Assembly (NCBI GenBank): GCA_021324815.1
Contig: JAJPIJ010000007.1
Location: 1-58,005, forward strand
Direction of reading: 5' to 3'
DNA: 58,005 nt
From: Gammaproteobacteria bacterium
GTDB lineage: Bacteria; Pseudomonadota; Gammaproteobacteria; JAJPIJ01
In this document: piece after piece, positions 1 through 12,536 of the stretch
Layout of the letters: the number at the start of each line of letters is the position of its first letter
How positions within the stretch are numbered: the first letter of the stretch is position 1
Made by a program: the position numbers and the translations under genes
Notes under the pieces: model-generated
What the model was told of the DNA's origin: nothing
The model's input: only the letters and a program-made list of their open reading frames with translations
Databases searched by the model: none

Positions 1-39
1 CAAGGGGGGGGGCCGGAACATTGCGCTTCAGCTTTATTT

Positions 40-129
40 CCCTCTCCCCTTGAGGGAGAGGGCCAGGGAGAGGGGAGCGAAAACATCTTCACCCTCTCCC
101 CAACCCTGCCCCCCTCAAGGGGGAGGGGA
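40..129. repeat. GC-rich palindromic dispersed-type repeat
   Basis: Two imperfect palindromes stand side by side. In the first, 40-48 pairs with 54-62 (CCCTCTCCC against GGGAGAGGG) around a CTTGA loop. In the second, a C-rich arm near 109-117 faces GGGGGAGGGG near 119-128. A related sequence lies at 3927-3962 after the tRNA-Val gene. Two copies in non-coding DNA of one window suggest a dispersed intergenic repeat of REP or MITE-remnant type. It shows no coding capacity. Confidence 0.55.
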
Positions 130-134
130 CAAAG

Positions 135-160
135 AAAAGCCCGGCTTGGCCGGGCTTTTT
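135..160 (+). terminator. Rho-independent terminator
   Basis: An 11-bp perfect stem (AAAAGCCCGGC against GCCGGGCTTTT) closes a TTG loop and runs into a T-run. It most likely ends a plus-strand gene lying left of the window. Confidence 0.75.
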
Positions 161-325
161 GCTTTTGAGATCCCGGTTGGGTTTCGGCAATCGTGGGAAA
201 GTGGTGAATACCAGCCCGAAGGGCGAGTCTCAGGGATGAGACGAGCAACCGTGGTGAGAGTCCCGGTATCGAAGAGAGGATACAGAGCTGGTTGCAGGAA
301 TGTTCGTAGTGACTGACATGGAGAG
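161..325. other. Non-coding stretch with tandem small hairpins
   Basis: No convincing gene is seen between the terminator and the tRNA-Asn gene. Two hairpins lie almost head to tail: GCCC-GAA-GGGC at 214-224 and GTCTCA-GGGA-TGAGAC at 227-242. The stretch could be the end of a structured RNA or degenerate intergenic DNA. I do not recognise a known RNA family. Confidence 0.3.
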
Positions 326-401
326 TGGCTCCCGGGGAGGGACTCGAACCCCCGACCCAGCGGTTAACAGCCGCTTGCTCTACCGGCTGAGCTACCCGGG
401 A
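326..401 (-). tRNA. tRNA-Asn (GUU)
   Basis: Read on the minus strand the gene folds as a full cloverleaf. A 7-bp acceptor stem (TCCCGGG against CCCGGGA) is followed by the D-arm TAGCTCAG. The anticodon loop has GTT in the context CTGTTAACC, and the T-arm contains GGTTCGAGTCC. The 3' end carries discriminator G and an encoded CCA. It is a single tRNA gene with no neighbour in the same transcript. Confidence 0.96.
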
Positions 402-459
402 ACGTTTTTCGGAAGGCGCGTATGGTACTGACCGGTCTTGATACGGTCAATTTTGACGG

Positions 460-1650
460 CTATTTCTGTTTTTTTCCCAGGGCCCGTTCCAGGCGGTTCA
501 TGGCGTCTTCGAGGACCTTCATGGAGGTCGCAAACGAGATCCGCATGCAGCCCGGCGCGCCGAAGGCCGAGCCGGGAACCATGGCGCAGCCGGTCTGCTC
601 CAGGAACCATTCCGCCATGGTGATGTCGTCCTTGAGTTTTTTGCTCTTCATGACGCCCGACATGTCGGGGAAGATGTAAAACGTTCCCTGCGCGGGGAGG
701 CATTTCACGCCGGCCATTTCATTGAGGCGCCGGTGCACGAAATCATGGCGCTGCTTGAAAACACGGCATTGTTCGCGCACGAAGCCCTGGTCGCCCTCCA
801 GCGCCGCCTGCGCCGCGGCCTGAGCGATGGAGGTCGGGTTGGAGGTGCTTTGCGACTGGATCTTGCCCATCGCCGCGATCACCGACTTGGGGCCCGCGGC
901 GTAGCCAATGCGCCAGCCGGTCATGGAGTAGGATTTGGAGACGCCGTTGAGCACGATGGCGCGCTCCTTGAGCGCAGGGCAGGCATTGACGATGTTTTTG
1001 AATTCGCCATCCCAGAGGATGTGCTCGTAAATATCATCCGTGGCGATCAACACCTGCGGGTGTTCCAGCAGAACCTCGCCCAGCGCGGCCAGCTCCTTGG
1101 GCGTGTAATGCACGCCGGTGGGGTTGGACGGGCTGTTCATCATGAACAGCCGGGTTTTGGGCGTGATGCCGGCCTTGAGCTTGGCCGGCGTGATCTTGAA
1201 CCCCTCGCGGATGCCGGCGTGGATGAACGCCGGCTGCGCGCCGGAGAGCAGCGCCATGTCGGGATAGGAAACCCAGTAGGGCGCCGGGATCAGCACTTCG
1301 TCGCCGTGATTCAGCACGGCTTGGAACAGGTTGTAGATGCTGTGCTTGCAGCCGCAGGACACCAGAATCTGGTCGGGCGCGTAGTCGAGGTTGTTCTCGC
1401 GCTTGAATTTGGCGGCGATGGCCTTTTTGAGCCCCGGCGTGCCCTCCACGGCGGTGTACTTGGTGAAGCCGTCCTTCAACGCCTTGATGGCGGCCTCCTT
1501 GATGAAATCGGGCGTGTCGAAATCCGGCTCCCCCGCGGCCAAACTCAGGATATCCTTGCCGGCGGCCTTGAGTGCCGCCGCATGGGCGCTGACGCTCAAG
1601 GTGGGGGAGGGTTTGATGCTCTGCGCGCGCAGTGATGGCTGAATGTTCAA
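460..1650 (-). CDS. Aspartate-type aminotransferase (PLP, class I)
   Basis: This is a cytosolic fold-type I aminotransferase of 396 residues, the usual length for the family. It should interconvert aspartate/oxaloacetate and glutamate/2-oxoglutarate. The N-terminal motif AAGEPDFDTP and the central PYWVSYPDM are typical of this group. The PLP-binding lysine is about residue 239 in SKSYSMTGWRIGY. I chose the TTG start at 1650 because GAGGTG lies five bases upstream and the protein then begins LNIQPSLRAQSIKPSPT, the usual N-terminus; no ATG fits. It is divergent from uvrB, with about 90 bp between them. The sequence resembles the Bacillus/Thermus-type enzymes more than E. coli AspC. Activity on other amino acids or prephenate cannot be excluded. 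Confidence 0.93.
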   Translation of the reverse strand: MNIQPSLRAQSIKPSPTLSVSAHAAALKAAGKDILSLAAGEPDFDTPDFIKEAAIKALKDGFTKYTAVEGTPGLKKAIAAKFKRENNLDYAPDQILVSCGCKHSIYNLFQAVLNHGDEVLIPAPYWVSYPDMALLSGAQPAFIHAGIREGFKITPAKLKAGITPKTRLFMMNSPSNPTGVHYTPKELAALGEVLLEHPQVLIATDDIYEHILWDGEFKNIVNACPALKERAIVLNGVSKSYSMTGWRIGYAAGPKSVIAAMGKIQSQSTSNPTSIAQAAAQAALEGDQGFVREQCRVFKQRHDFVHRRLNEMAGVKCLPAQGTFYIFPDMSGVMKSKKLKDDITMAEWFLEQTGCAMVPGSAFGAPGCMRISFATSMKVLEDAMNRLERALGKKQK

Positions 1651-1740
1651 AAAGGCACCTCGTTTCAACGGCTGGTTTCTGAAGCGATGGTTCAAAAGGC
1701 GGTGTAATATACTAAAAATTTGTGCGTTGCAGAACTCCGC

Positions 1741-3759
<2,019 letters not shown>

Positions 3760-3839
3760 GGGCTATGCGGCCGGTATTTTATCATTGATGCTGGCGATTC
3801 ACGGCGCATTTATGTATTCTCTGCCGCCGGATTCGCAAC

Positions 3840-3916
3840 AGGCGCGTAGCTCAGCTGGTTAGAGCACCACCTTGACATGGTGGGGGTCGGAGGTTCGAGT
3901 CCTCTCGCGCCTACCA
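3840..3916 (+). tRNA. tRNA-Val (GAC)
   Basis: A complete cloverleaf of 77 nt. The acceptor stem is AGGCGCG against CGCGCCT, the D-arm is TAGCTCAGCTGGTTAGAGC, and the anticodon loop CTTGACATG gives GAC. The T-loop is TTCGAGT and CCA is encoded. It lies between uvrB and thrS. Confidence 0.96.
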
Positions 3917-3926
3917 TCCTGAATTT

Positions 3927-3962
3927 CCCCCTTCTCCCCTTGAGGGATAGGGTGGGGGGGTG
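3927..3962. repeat. Copy of the GC-rich intergenic repeat
   Basis: The stretch carries the core TCTCCCCTTGAGGGA, also seen at 43-56, followed by a G-run. It lies just after tRNA-Val, in the thrS leader. It is shorter and less symmetric than the copy at the left end of the window. Confidence 0.45.
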
Positions 3963-4029
3963 CCGTAAATTTTTGATGAAGCCGTGCCTTGAACGATGGC
4001 CGTTTGTGGAGGCCACGGAGGAGAAAGTC

Positions 4030-5955
4030 ATGATTACCATCACGCTGCCGGACGGCAGTCAGCGTCAATTCCCGAAAGCCGTCACCGCCGCGGAAGTGGC
4101 GGCCGCCATCGGCCCCGGCCTCGCCAAGGCCGCGCTGGCGGCAAAGGTGAACGGCAAGCTGGTCGACACCGCGTATCTCATCGACAAGGACGCGCAATTG
4201 TCCATCGTCACCGGCAGGGACGCCGAAGGCGTCGAAGTCATCCGCCACAGTTGCGCGCACCTGCTGGCGCAGGCGGTGAAGCAGCTGTTCCCCGACGCGC
4301 AGGTGACCATCGGCCCGGTCATCGAGAATGGTTTCTACTATGATTTTTCCTACAAGCGCCCCTTCACGCCGGAGGATCTGGAGAAGATCGAGGCGCGGAT
4401 GAAGGAGCTGGCCGCCGCCGATCACCAGGTCCGGCGTTCGGTGATGGCGCGCGACGAGGCTGTCGAGTTTTTCCGCAAGATGGGAGAAAAATACAAGGCC
4501 GAGATCATCGCCTCCATCCCGGCCGGTGAGGAAATCTCGCTCTACGGGCAGGGGGACTTCATCGACCTCTGTCGCGGTCCGCATGTGCCCAGCACCGGCA
4601 AACTGCGCGCCTTCAAGCTGACCAAGATCGCCGGCGCCTACTGGCGCGGCGATTCCCGCAACGAGATGTTGCAGCGGATCTATGGCACCGCATGGGCCGA
4701 CGAGAAGTCGTTGAAGGATTACCTGCATCGCCTGGAGGAGGCGGAAAAACGCGATCATCGCAGGATTGGGAAGGCGCTGGACTTGTTTCACATGCAGGAG
4801 GAGGCGCCGGGCATGGTGTTCTGGCACCCGCGCGGCTGGGTGATCTGGCAGCAGATCGAGCAATACCTGCGCCAGGTGCTGTGGGAGCACGGTTACGAGG
4901 AGGTGCGCACGCCGGCGATCATGGATCGCGTGCTGTGGGAGAAGTCCGGCCATTGGGAGAATTATCACGAGCTCATGTACACCACCGAGTCGGAGAAGCG
5001 CGACTACGCGGTGAAGCCCATGAACTGCCCGGGGCACATCCAGGTTTACAACCAGGGCATCAAGAGTTATCGCGACCTGCCGCTGCGGCTGTCGGAATTC
5101 GGCTCCTGCCACCGCAACGAGCCCTCCGGCGCGCTGCACGGCCTGCTGCGGGTGCGCGGCTTCGTGCAGGACGACGCGCACATCTTCTGCACCGCGGATC
5201 AAATCCTGGGCGAGGCGGTCGGCTTCATCGATCTGCTGCTCAAGGTGTACGCCGATTTTGGCTTCAATGAGGTGTTGATCAAACTCTCCACCCGCCCGCC
5301 GAAGCGCATCGGCACCGATCTTCAATGGGACAAGGCCGAGCAGGCGCTGGCCGAGGCGCTCAAGGCCAGGGGCCTCCCGTATGACGTGCAGCCGGGCGAG
5401 GGCGCGTTTTACGGCCCCAAGATCGAGTTTTCGCTCAAGGACTGCATCGGCCGCATCTGGCAATGCGGGACCGTCCAGCTCGATTTCGCCCTGCCGGAGC
5501 GCCTGGGGGCGGAATACGTGGGCGAGGATGGCCAGCGGCACGCCCCGGTGATGCTGCACCGGGCCATCCTCGGTTCGTTGGAGCGGTTCATCGGCATCCT
5601 CATCGAGGAGTACGCCGGCGCCTTCCCGCCGTGGCTGGCGCCGGTGCAGGCGGCGGTCTTCAACATCACCGACGCCCAGGCCGATTACGCCGCGAGGGTG
5701 GCGGAAACCTTGCGAAATCAAGGTCTCCGTGCCATTTCTGACTTGAGAAATGAGAAGATCGGCCTTAAAATCCGAGAACATACCTTGCAGCGGGTCCCGT
5801 ACATGCTGGTCACCGGCGGTCGGGAGGTCGAAAACCAGACCGTGGCCGTGCGCACTCGTGCCGGTGAGGATTTGGGCAGCATGCCCCTTGACGCCTTCAT
5901 CGAGCGCCTCAAGAGCGAGATTGCCAAGCGCGGCCGCGCGGGAGAGAGGAGTTAG
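4030..5955 (+). CDS. thrS: Threonyl-tRNA synthetase
   Basis: A class II synthetase of 641 residues that charges tRNA-Thr and edits serine. The domains run TGS (residues 1-60, [11 protein letters not shown]), the editing/second additional domain with [13 protein letters not shown], the catalytic core (motif 2 in [22 protein letters not shown], quoted here in part) with zinc-binding Cys in [13 protein letters not shown], and a C-terminal anticodon-binding domain. The start at 4030 follows GGAGGAGAAAGTC and gives the normal N-terminus. The longer frame reaching back into tRNA-Val is not used. It heads the conserved thrS-infC-rpmI-rplT cluster, and infC begins three bases after its stop. Confidence 0.98.
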   Translation: MITITLPDGSQRQFPKAVTAAEVAAAIGPGLAKAALAAKVNGKLVDTAYLIDKDAQLSIVTGRDAEGVEVIRHSCAHLLAQAVKQLFPDAQVTIGPVIENGFYYDFSYKRPFTPEDLEKIEARMKELAAADHQVRRSVMARDEAVEFFRKMGEKYKAEIIASIPAGEEISLYGQGDFIDLCRGPHVPSTGKLRAFKLTKIAGAYWRGDSRNEMLQRIYGTAWADEKSLKDYLHRLEEAEKRDHRRIGKALDLFHMQEEAPGMVFWHPRGWVIWQQIEQYLRQVLWEHGYEEVRTPAIMDRVLWEKSGHWENYHELMYTTESEKRDYAVKPMNCPGHIQVYNQGIKSYRDLPLRLSEFGSCHRNEPSGALHGLLRVRGFVQDDAHIFCTADQILGEAVGFIDLLLKVYADFGFNEVLIKLSTRPPKRIGTDLQWDKAEQALAEALKARGLPYDVQPGEGAFYGPKIEFSLKDCIGRIWQCGTVQLDFALPERLGAEYVGEDGQRHAPVMLHRAILGSLERFIGILIEEYAGAFPPWLAPVQAAVFNITDAQADYAARVAETLRNQGLRAISDLRNEKIGLKIREHTLQRVPYMLVTGGREVENQTVAVRTRAGEDLGSMPLDAFIERLKSEIAKRGRAGERS

Positions 5956-5958
5956 GTT

Positions 5959-6522
5959 ATCAGCGCGGAAAAGAAGAACCGTATCAACGAAATGATTACG
6001 GCGCCGAGGGTGCGCCTGATTGGACCGGCCGGTGAAAACATCGGCGTCGTCCCGATTGATGAAGCCCGGCGCATCGCCGACGACAACGACCAGGACCTGG
6101 TGGAGATAGTGCCCAATGCCGATCCGCCGGTCTGCCGGGTGATGGACATCGGCAAGTTCATTTTCGAACAGAACAAGAAGCGACATGCCGCCCGGCGCAA
6201 GCAGAAGCAGATCCAGATCAAGGAGATTAAGATCCGCCCCACCACCGAGGAGGGCGATTACCAGGTCAAGCTGCGATCGATGACGAGGTTTCTGGAGGAC
6301 GGGGACAAGGTCAAGGTGACGCTGCGGTTCCGCGGCCGCGAATTGATGCACCAGGAGTTCGGGGTGCAGATGTTGAAGCGCATCGAAACCGATCTGGCGT
6401 CGCTCAGCATGGTCGAGCAGCATCCGCGTCTGGAGGGCAAGCAAATGGTGATGTTGCTTGCGCCGCGGCGGGGCGGCGGCCACGGCGGCGCTGAGCGCGA
6501 GGAGAAGCGCGTGGAGAATTGA
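5959..6522 (+). CDS. infC: Translation initiation factor IF-3 with AUC start
   Basis: IF-3 binds the 30S subunit and checks the start codon-anticodon pair. The first ATG (5992) would remove the conserved N-terminus. Reading upstream in frame gives ATC-AGC-GCG-GAA-AAG, that is (M)[20 protein letters not shown], which matches the usual IF-3 beginning. AGGAG lies seven bases before this ATC. IF-3 genes often use AUU or similar rare starts, which IF-3 itself discriminates against, giving autoregulation; that regulation is inferred here. The product is 187 residues, and IF-3 is typically about 180. The N-domain and the C-domain ([20 protein letters not shown]) are both present. Confidence 0.93.
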   Translation: MSAEKKNRINEMITAPRVRLIGPAGENIGVVPIDEARRIADDNDQDLVEIVPNADPPVCRVMDIGKFIFEQNKKRHAARRKQKQIQIKEIKIRPTTEEGDYQVKLRSMTRFLEDGDKVKVTLRFRGRELMHQEFGVQMLKRIETDLASLSMVEQHPRLEGKQMVMLLAPRRGGGHGGAEREEKRVEN

Positions 6523-6541
6523 AGAGGAAAGTGACTGAAAC

Positions 6542-6739
6542 ATGCCAAAACTGAAAAGCAACAGCGGCGCCAAGAAGCGCCTCAAGGTCGCGCCTTCGGG
6601 CACGGTCAAGCATCGCAAAACCTTCAAGCGGCACTTGCTGACCGGCAAGCGCGCCAAGCGCAAGCGGCGCCTGAGCGCGGTGGTCGTGATCCATGAATCG
6701 GATCGGGGCCGCGTACGGCCCCTGCTGCCCTATTCCTGA
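6542..6739 (+). CDS. rpmI: 50S ribosomal protein L35
   Basis: A 65-residue basic protein beginning MPKLKSNSGAKKRLKV, with the family's lysine/arginine-rich centre (HRKTFKRHLLTGKRAKRKRR). It sits between infC and rplT as in most bacteria. Length and sequence match the family throughout. The start follows GAGGAAAGTGACTGAAAC. Confidence 0.97.
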   Translation: MPKLKSNSGAKKRLKVAPSGTVKHRKTFKRHLLTGKRAKRKRRLSAVVVIHESDRGRVRPLLPYS

Positions 6740-6765
6740 TTTTCCAATTGTTGAGCTGAGAGACC

Positions 6766-7125
6766 ATGGCAAGAGTGAAACGGGGCGTGACCGCCCGCGC
6801 CAGGCATAAAAAGATTCTGGCGCAGTCCAAGGGTTACCGCGGCTTCCGCCGCAACGTCGTGCGCGTGGCCAAGCAGGCCGTCACCCGCGCCGGCCAGTTT
6901 GCCTACCGCGATCGCAAGCAGCGCAAGCGCCAGTTCCGCGCCCTGTGGATCGTGCGCATCAACGCGGCCGCGCGGCTGTTCGGGCTGTCCTACAGCCGCT
7001 TGATCAGCGGCCTGGAGAAGGCCGCCGTGGCGGTGGATCGCAAGGTCCTGGCTGATCTGGCCGTGCACGATCGCGCCGCGTTCGGCCAGCTGGCGGAAAA
7101 GGCCAGGGCGGCGCTGGCGCAATAA
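6766..7125 (+). CDS. rplT: 50S ribosomal protein L20
   Basis: A 119-residue 23S rRNA-binding protein needed early in large-subunit assembly. The start [18 protein letters not shown] and the central [20 protein letters not shown] are hallmark sequences. In E. coli L20 also represses translation of its own operon; whether that applies here was not tested. It lies 26 bp after rpmI and is followed by a strong hairpin before pheS. Confidence 0.98.
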   Translation: MARVKRGVTARARHKKILAQSKGYRGFRRNVVRVAKQAVTRAGQFAYRDRKQRKRQFRALWIVRINAAARLFGLSYSRLISGLEKAAVAVDRKVLADLAVHDRAAFGQLAEKARAALAQ

Positions 7126-8214
<1,089 letters not shown>

Positions 8215-8225
8215 TTGCCGCGGCC

Positions 8226-10604
8226 ATGAAATTCAGCGAACGCTGGCTTCGTGAATGGGTCAACCCGCCGGTCGACGGCGCCGCGCTGTGCGACAAGCTC
8301 ACGATGTCGGGGCTGGAAGTTGAGCAAATCAGTCCGGCCGGTGCCGATGTGAGCGGTGTGGTGGTGGCCGAGGTCGGCGAGGTGGGCGGGCATCCCGACG
8401 CCGGCAAGCTCCGGGTTTGTCGGCTCTCCACCGGTTCCGGCACGCCGCTGACGGTGGTCACCGGGGCCGCCGATGTCCGCAAAGGTCAGCGCGTGCCGCT
8501 GGCGATCGCGGGGGCCGTCCTCGGCGACGGCCGGCGCGTTGAGAAGGCCGTCATCCGCGGCGTCGAGTCCCACGGCATGCTGTGTTCGGCGGCGGACCTC
8601 GGCATGGCCGACGGCGGCGCCGCGGATACGCCGCTTGCGCTTCCATCCGACGCGCCGCTGGGTGCCGGCGTGCGCGATTACCTGCAATTGGACGACGCCT
8701 GCATCGAAATCAACCTCACCCCCAACCGCGGCGATTGCCTCAGCATCGCCGGCCTGGCGCGGGAGGTGGGCGCCGAGCACGGATGCAGCGTCCGCAAGCC
8801 TGAAATCAAGCCACAGCCGCCGGTGCATGATGGTCGATTGTCGATCACCCTCGCCGCATCCGCAGCCTGCCCGCGATATGCGGGGCGCATCATCCGCGGC
8901 GTCAACGCGAGGGCCGCCCCGCCGTTGTGGCTGCGCGAGCGGTTGAGGCGCAGCGGCCTGCGCAGCGTCAACGCCGTGGTGGACATCACCAACTACGTCA
9001 TGCTGGAGCTGGGCCAGCCCATGCACGCCTTCGATCTGGCGCGGCTGAAGGGCGGGGTCACGGTGCGATTCGCGCGCGCCGGCGAGCAGCTTGAGCTGCT
9101 GGACGGCCGGCGCGTCACGCTGGACGCGGAAACACTGGTCATCGCCGACGATGAGAAGCCGCTGGCGATGGCGGGCATCATGGGCGGGCGCGCGGCCGCC
9201 GTGGTGGACGCCACCGGCGACTTGTTCCTGGAAAGCGCGTTTTTCACCCCCGCCGCCATTGCCGGGCGGCCGTGGCGCTACAAGCTGCATACGGATTCCG
9301 CCCATCGTTTTGAGCGCGGCGTGGATTTCGAACTGCCCGTGCAGGCCATGGAGCGGGCGACGGAACTCATCCTGCAAATTTGCGGCGGCCGGCCCGGGCC
9401 GGTCAGTGATGTTGCCGACAGGCGCCATCTGCCGCTGCGCGCGCCCGTTCGTCTGCGCCGGAAACGCATCGAGGCGGTGCTGGGATACGATTGCGCCCCG
9501 GAGGAGGTCACGCGCGTGCTCAAGGCGCTGGGCATGATCGTCGAACCCGCCGCTGACGGCTGGCGGGTATCGCCGCCTTCCTATCGCTTCGACATCGGCA
9601 TTGAAGAAGACCTGATGGAAGAGGTGGCGCGCATCCTGGGTTACGACCGCGTGCCCAGCCGGGCCCCCGGCGGCCGCCTGAACATGGGACTGATGCCGGA
9701 GGGCGGCGGGGACCCGCTGCTGCGTCTGCGGCAGACATTGATCGACCGCGGCTATCACGAAGCCATCACTTACAGCTTTGTGGACGCCGGCGACAACGCC
9801 AGGCTCGGCGATCCCGGCGCAACTGTCGCCCTGACCAATCCCATATCGCAGGACATGGCGGTGATGCGGACGAGCCTGTGGCCGGGATTGCTGAAGGCCC
9901 TGCATTACAATCAAAACCGGCAGCAATCGCGCATTCGCCTTTTCGAGATCGGTAGAATTTTTCGAGCTTCCGGAAAAGAAACAAATCAAATAATGAAGAT
10001 AGCGGGCGTTGTTGCAGGAGATTCTGCTCCGGAACAATGGGGCTTACAGTCACGACCGGTGGATTTTCACGACCTTAAATCCGACTGCGAGGCCTTGCTG
10101 GCCGCCATCCCGGGCGTCACCGCCGTGCCGGCCCATCATCCCGCGCTGCACCCCGGCCAGTCTGCCGACTGGATGGCTGGCGGCGACAAAATCGGCTGCA
10201 TAGGCACGTTGCATCCTGATTTGTATAAGGATTTGGACGTGAAGGGGCCAATCTGCCTGTTTGAGCTGGATTTGGCGCCCCTGCTCGTTCCCCCCCTGCC
10301 TCGTTATCGGCCGTTGTCTAAATTTCCCTTTGTAAGACGGGACCTTAGCTTCACCCTGGCCGCTGATATTCCAGTCCAAAAGGTGATGGAATGTGTCTGG
10401 ACAGGGGCGCCGGAGGCCTTGCGCGACTTGCAGTTATTTGACGTATATCAGGGCGAAGGCATTGATTCAGGGAAGAAAAGTATCGCTTTGGGCTTGATTT
10501 TTCAGCAATCTTCAAGCACTCTAATAGATAAAGAAGTGGAGCTGATGGTGGCCGGTATCGCCCAAAGGCTGGCCGGCGAGCTTGGGGCCTCACTGCGAGA
10601 ATAA
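8226..10604 (+). CDS. pheT: Phenylalanyl-tRNA synthetase beta subunit
   Basis: A protein of 792 residues, the usual bacterial length. The order is: N-terminal [17 protein letters not shown]; an OB-fold tRNA-binding domain (about 40-150); the B3/B4 editing domain ([20 protein letters not shown] near 255); B5 (about 400-475); a catalytic-like core; and a C-terminal anticodon-binding FDX-ACB domain ([20 protein letters not shown]). The last 600 bases are visibly richer in A and T than the rest, though the protein stays collinear with the family. It forms the synthetase with PheS and is followed four bases later by ihfA. Confidence 0.97.
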   Translation: MKFSERWLREWVNPPVDGAALCDKLTMSGLEVEQISPAGADVSGVVVAEVGEVGGHPDAGKLRVCRLSTGSGTPLTVVTGAADVRKGQRVPLAIAGAVLGDGRRVEKAVIRGVESHGMLCSAADLGMADGGAADTPLALPSDAPLGAGVRDYLQLDDACIEINLTPNRGDCLSIAGLAREVGAEHGCSVRKPEIKPQPPVHDGRLSITLAASAACPRYAGRIIRGVNARAAPPLWLRERLRRSGLRSVNAVVDITNYVMLELGQPMHAFDLARLKGGVTVRFARAGEQLELLDGRRVTLDAETLVIADDEKPLAMAGIMGGRAAAVVDATGDLFLESAFFTPAAIAGRPWRYKLHTDSAHRFERGVDFELPVQAMERATELILQICGGRPGPVSDVADRRHLPLRAPVRLRRKRIEAVLGYDCAPEEVTRVLKALGMIVEPAADGWRVSPPSYRFDIGIEEDLMEEVARILGYDRVPSRAPGGRLNMGLMPEGGGDPLLRLRQTLIDRGYHEAITYSFVDAGDNARLGDPGATVALTNPISQDMAVMRTSLWPGLLKALHYNQNRQQSRIRLFEIGRIFRASGKETNQIMKIAGVVAGDSAPEQWGLQSRPVDFHDLKSDCEALLAAIPGVTAVPAHHPALHPGQSADWMAGGDKIGCIGTLHPDLYKDLDVKGPICLFELDLAPLLVPPLPRYRPLSKFPFVRRDLSFTLAADIPVQKVMECVWTGAPEALRDLQLFDVYQGEGIDSGKKSIALGLIFQQSSSTLIDKEVELMVAGIAQRLAGELGASLRE

Positions 10605-10608
10605 CGAA

Positions 10609-10911
10609 ATGGCACTCACCAAGGCCGAAATGGCGGAGAAGCTTTTTGAAGAGCTGGGTCTCAACAAGCGGGAGGCCAAGGAACTCGTGGAGATGTTTTT
10701 TGAAGAAATCCGCGCCGCCTTGGAGTCCGGGCAGCAGGTGAAGCTGTCCGGGTTCGGCAATTTTGACCTGCGCAAAAAGAACCAGCGTCCGGGACGCAAC
10801 CCCAAGACGGGAGAGGAGATTCCCATCACCGCCCGCCGGGTGGTGACCTTCCGTCCCGGCCAGAAATTAAAAGCGAGAGTGGAAGCCTATGCTGGAAGCA
10901 TCGAACAATAA
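10609..10911 (+). CDS. ihfA: Integration host factor alpha subunit
   Basis: A 100-residue DNA-bending protein of the HU/IHF family, working as a heterodimer with IhfB. It begins [18 protein letters not shown]. The DNA-contacting beta-arm ([18 protein letters not shown]) holds the conserved Arg-Pro-Gly-Arg-Asn-Pro. The position after pheT is the standard one in gammaproteobacteria. Its end overlaps the start of the MerR-like gene by 23 bases. Confidence 0.97.
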   Translation: MALTKAEMAEKLFEELGLNKREAKELVEMFFEEIRAALESGQQVKLSGFGNFDLRKKNQRPGRNPKTGEEIPITARRVVTFRPGQKLKARVEAYAGSIEQ

Positions 10912-11245
10912 CGAATTGCCAGCGATACCGGGCAAACGCTATTTCACCATCGGTGAAGTCAGCGATCTGTGCGCGGTGAAGCCGCATGTATTGCGTTACT
11001 GGGAGCAGGAATTTCCGCAGCTCAAGCCCATCAAGCGCCGCGGCAACCGGCGCTATTATCAGCGCCAGGACGTCATCCTCATCCGCCAAATCCGTGGCCT
11101 CCTGTATGAGCATGGATTCACCATCGGCGGCGCCCGCCAGCGCCTGTCCGGCGAGGACGCCAGGGCCGACAACAATTTGAGCCAGCAGATCATCCGCCAG
11201 TTGCGCACCGAGCTGGAAGAGGTTCTCAATATCCTGCGCCGTTGA
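10889..11245 (+). CDS. MerR-family regulator of the pheST-ihfA cluster
   Basis: A 118-residue protein with the MerR winged helix-turn-helix ([20 protein letters not shown], then WEQEF) and a short C-terminal helix instead of an effector-binding domain. Homologues sit in this same place, between ihfA and tRNA-Pro, in many gammaproteobacteria. Their regulon is poorly defined. The overlap with ihfA suggests translational coupling. No metal-binding cysteines follow the helix-turn-helix, so it is not a metal-sensing MerR. Confidence 0.92.
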   Translation: MLEASNNNELPAIPGKRYFTIGEVSDLCAVKPHVLRYWEQEFPQLKPIKRRGNRRYYQRQDVILIRQIRGLLYEHGFTIGGARQRLSGEDARADNNLSQQIIRQLRTELEEVLNILRR

Positions 11246-11334
11246 TTTCGCCGGGGCGGTTCCGCCGCTTGCCGCGAGGTTGCATTCTCGAGTAGGCTTC
11301 ATCGACAGTTTACCCTGCTTTTTGTGCAACGGAT

Positions 11335-11413
<79 letters not shown>

Positions 11414-11480
11414 GATTTTTTCGCCGCTGGATCGGAGAAATCTGATTCGGGCGCTGTTCCAGGGGTCACAATGAACGCCC

Positions 11481-11816
11481 ATGCGTAAGTCATGTCTCAC
11501 TGCCGCGATCCTGCTGGGTTGGGCCGCTTCAGACGGCACCGCCCAGCCGATCATGACCGCGCCATCCGCCGGCCTGCAGGGACAGGTTCCCCACGTGCCG
11601 ACGCCGCCTCCGCCGGACTTGTCCAGTTCCGGGCCGGTACGCGTGGATGTCACCGGCAAGCTGTACCGGTACGTGGACGGCGCGGGCAACGTCGTCATGG
11701 GACCGGTGGAGGTCGATGGTTACGGTCATGACATCCATCGGGATCAATATGGACGCGCGGTCCGCGCCGTGCCACTCGACGGCAGGGCTGGCACAATAAT
11801 ATTGCCGCCGCGATGA
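11481..11816 (+). CDS. Small secreted proline-rich protein, unknown
   Basis: A 111-residue reading frame with a probable signal peptide ([22 protein letters not shown]). A proline-rich linker ([12 protein letters not shown]) and a C-terminal part with several aspartates and glycines follow. I do not recognise the family. The start has no clear ribosome-binding site (AGGGG is 15 bases upstream), so the gene call is only moderately secure. It lies between tRNA-Pro and a Sel1-repeat protein on the same strand and could share a transcript with it. Confidence 0.6.
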   Translation: MRKSCLTAAILLGWAASDGTAQPIMTAPSAGLQGQVPHVPTPPPPDLSSSGPVRVDVTGKLYRYVDGAGNVVMGPVEVDGYGHDIHRDQYGRAVRAVPLDGRAGTIILPPR

Positions 11817-11871
11817 GTCGCGCATCGCGCCCGCTTTACATCGGCAGGGGAATGCAGAGGAGATCAGTGGA

Positions 11872-12534
11872 ATGACTTTGCCCCGCGTTTTGCGGAACAG
11901 ACCCGCGGCTCGCGCCGGGATGTGGGGACGGGCGCCGGGCCTGCTGCTCGGCTTGTATCTGGCCGGGTGCAGCGCTTCCGCTGATCCGGTGGCGGCGTTC
12001 AACCGCGGGGATTACGCCACGGCGATGAAATTATGGCAGCCCAAGGCGGAGGCGGGCGACAAGATTGCGCAAAATTACATGGGGGTCATGTATCAACTCG
12101 GACTCGGCGTGGAGCGGGATTATTCGCAGGCGGTGCAGTGGTACGTGAAGGCCGCGGAGAACGGCAATGCCGATGCCCAGCGCATCCTGGGCGCCATGTA
12201 CTATAACGGCACCGGCGTGCCGCAGAACACCAATTGCGCCTATGCGTGGTACTACGTCGCTTCGCAAAACGGCCACGCGCTTGCCGAGGAGGCGCGCCTG
12301 TCGATGGCCAGTGAATTGACGCCCAACAAGACGCGCATCATGGAAAATCGCATCCGCGCCTTTCTCAAGGGCAAGCCCGGGGAACTCAAGGTGGCGGGCG
12401 AGGGCAGTTCCGAATACGAACGGGTGGTGAATGATCTGGCGCCGGAGGACATGAAGTGTGACGGTACCATGCCGGGTCAGCCCCGGCCGGCGGCCGCCAC
12501 CGCCACGGCCCCGAATCGCAACGCCCAGGGTTGA
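11872..12534 (+). CDS. Sel1-repeat (TPR-like) lipoprotein or exported protein
   Basis: A 220-residue protein. The N-terminus is basic, then hydrophobic, ending [16 protein letters not shown], where LAGC looks like a lipobox. At least two Sel1-type repeats follow: [20 protein letters not shown] with [11 protein letters not shown], and [18 protein letters not shown]. Such repeats mediate protein-protein contacts in the envelope; the partner is unknown. The gene ends just before glmS (stop to ATG, 2 bp), so the two are probably co-transcribed. Confidence 0.85.
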   Translation: MTLPRVLRNRPAARAGMWGRAPGLLLGLYLAGCSASADPVAAFNRGDYATAMKLWQPKAEAGDKIAQNYMGVMYQLGLGVERDYSQAVQWYVKAAENGNADAQRILGAMYYNGTGVPQNTNCAYAWYYVASQNGHALAEEARLSMASELTPNKTRIMENRIRAFLKGKPGELKVAGEGSSEYERVVNDLAPEDMKCDGTMPGQPRPAAATATAPNRNAQG

Positions 12535-12536
12535 TC

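Noticed and set aside
1651-1740. LexA box at uvrB
   Set aside because: No CTG-N10-CAG palindrome was found between the aminotransferase and uvrB.
11788-11806. A sigma-54 promoter (TGGCAC...TTGC) before the Sel1-repeat gene
   Set aside because: The GG and GC elements are 12 bases apart instead of 10, so it cannot be a normal -24/-12 promoter.
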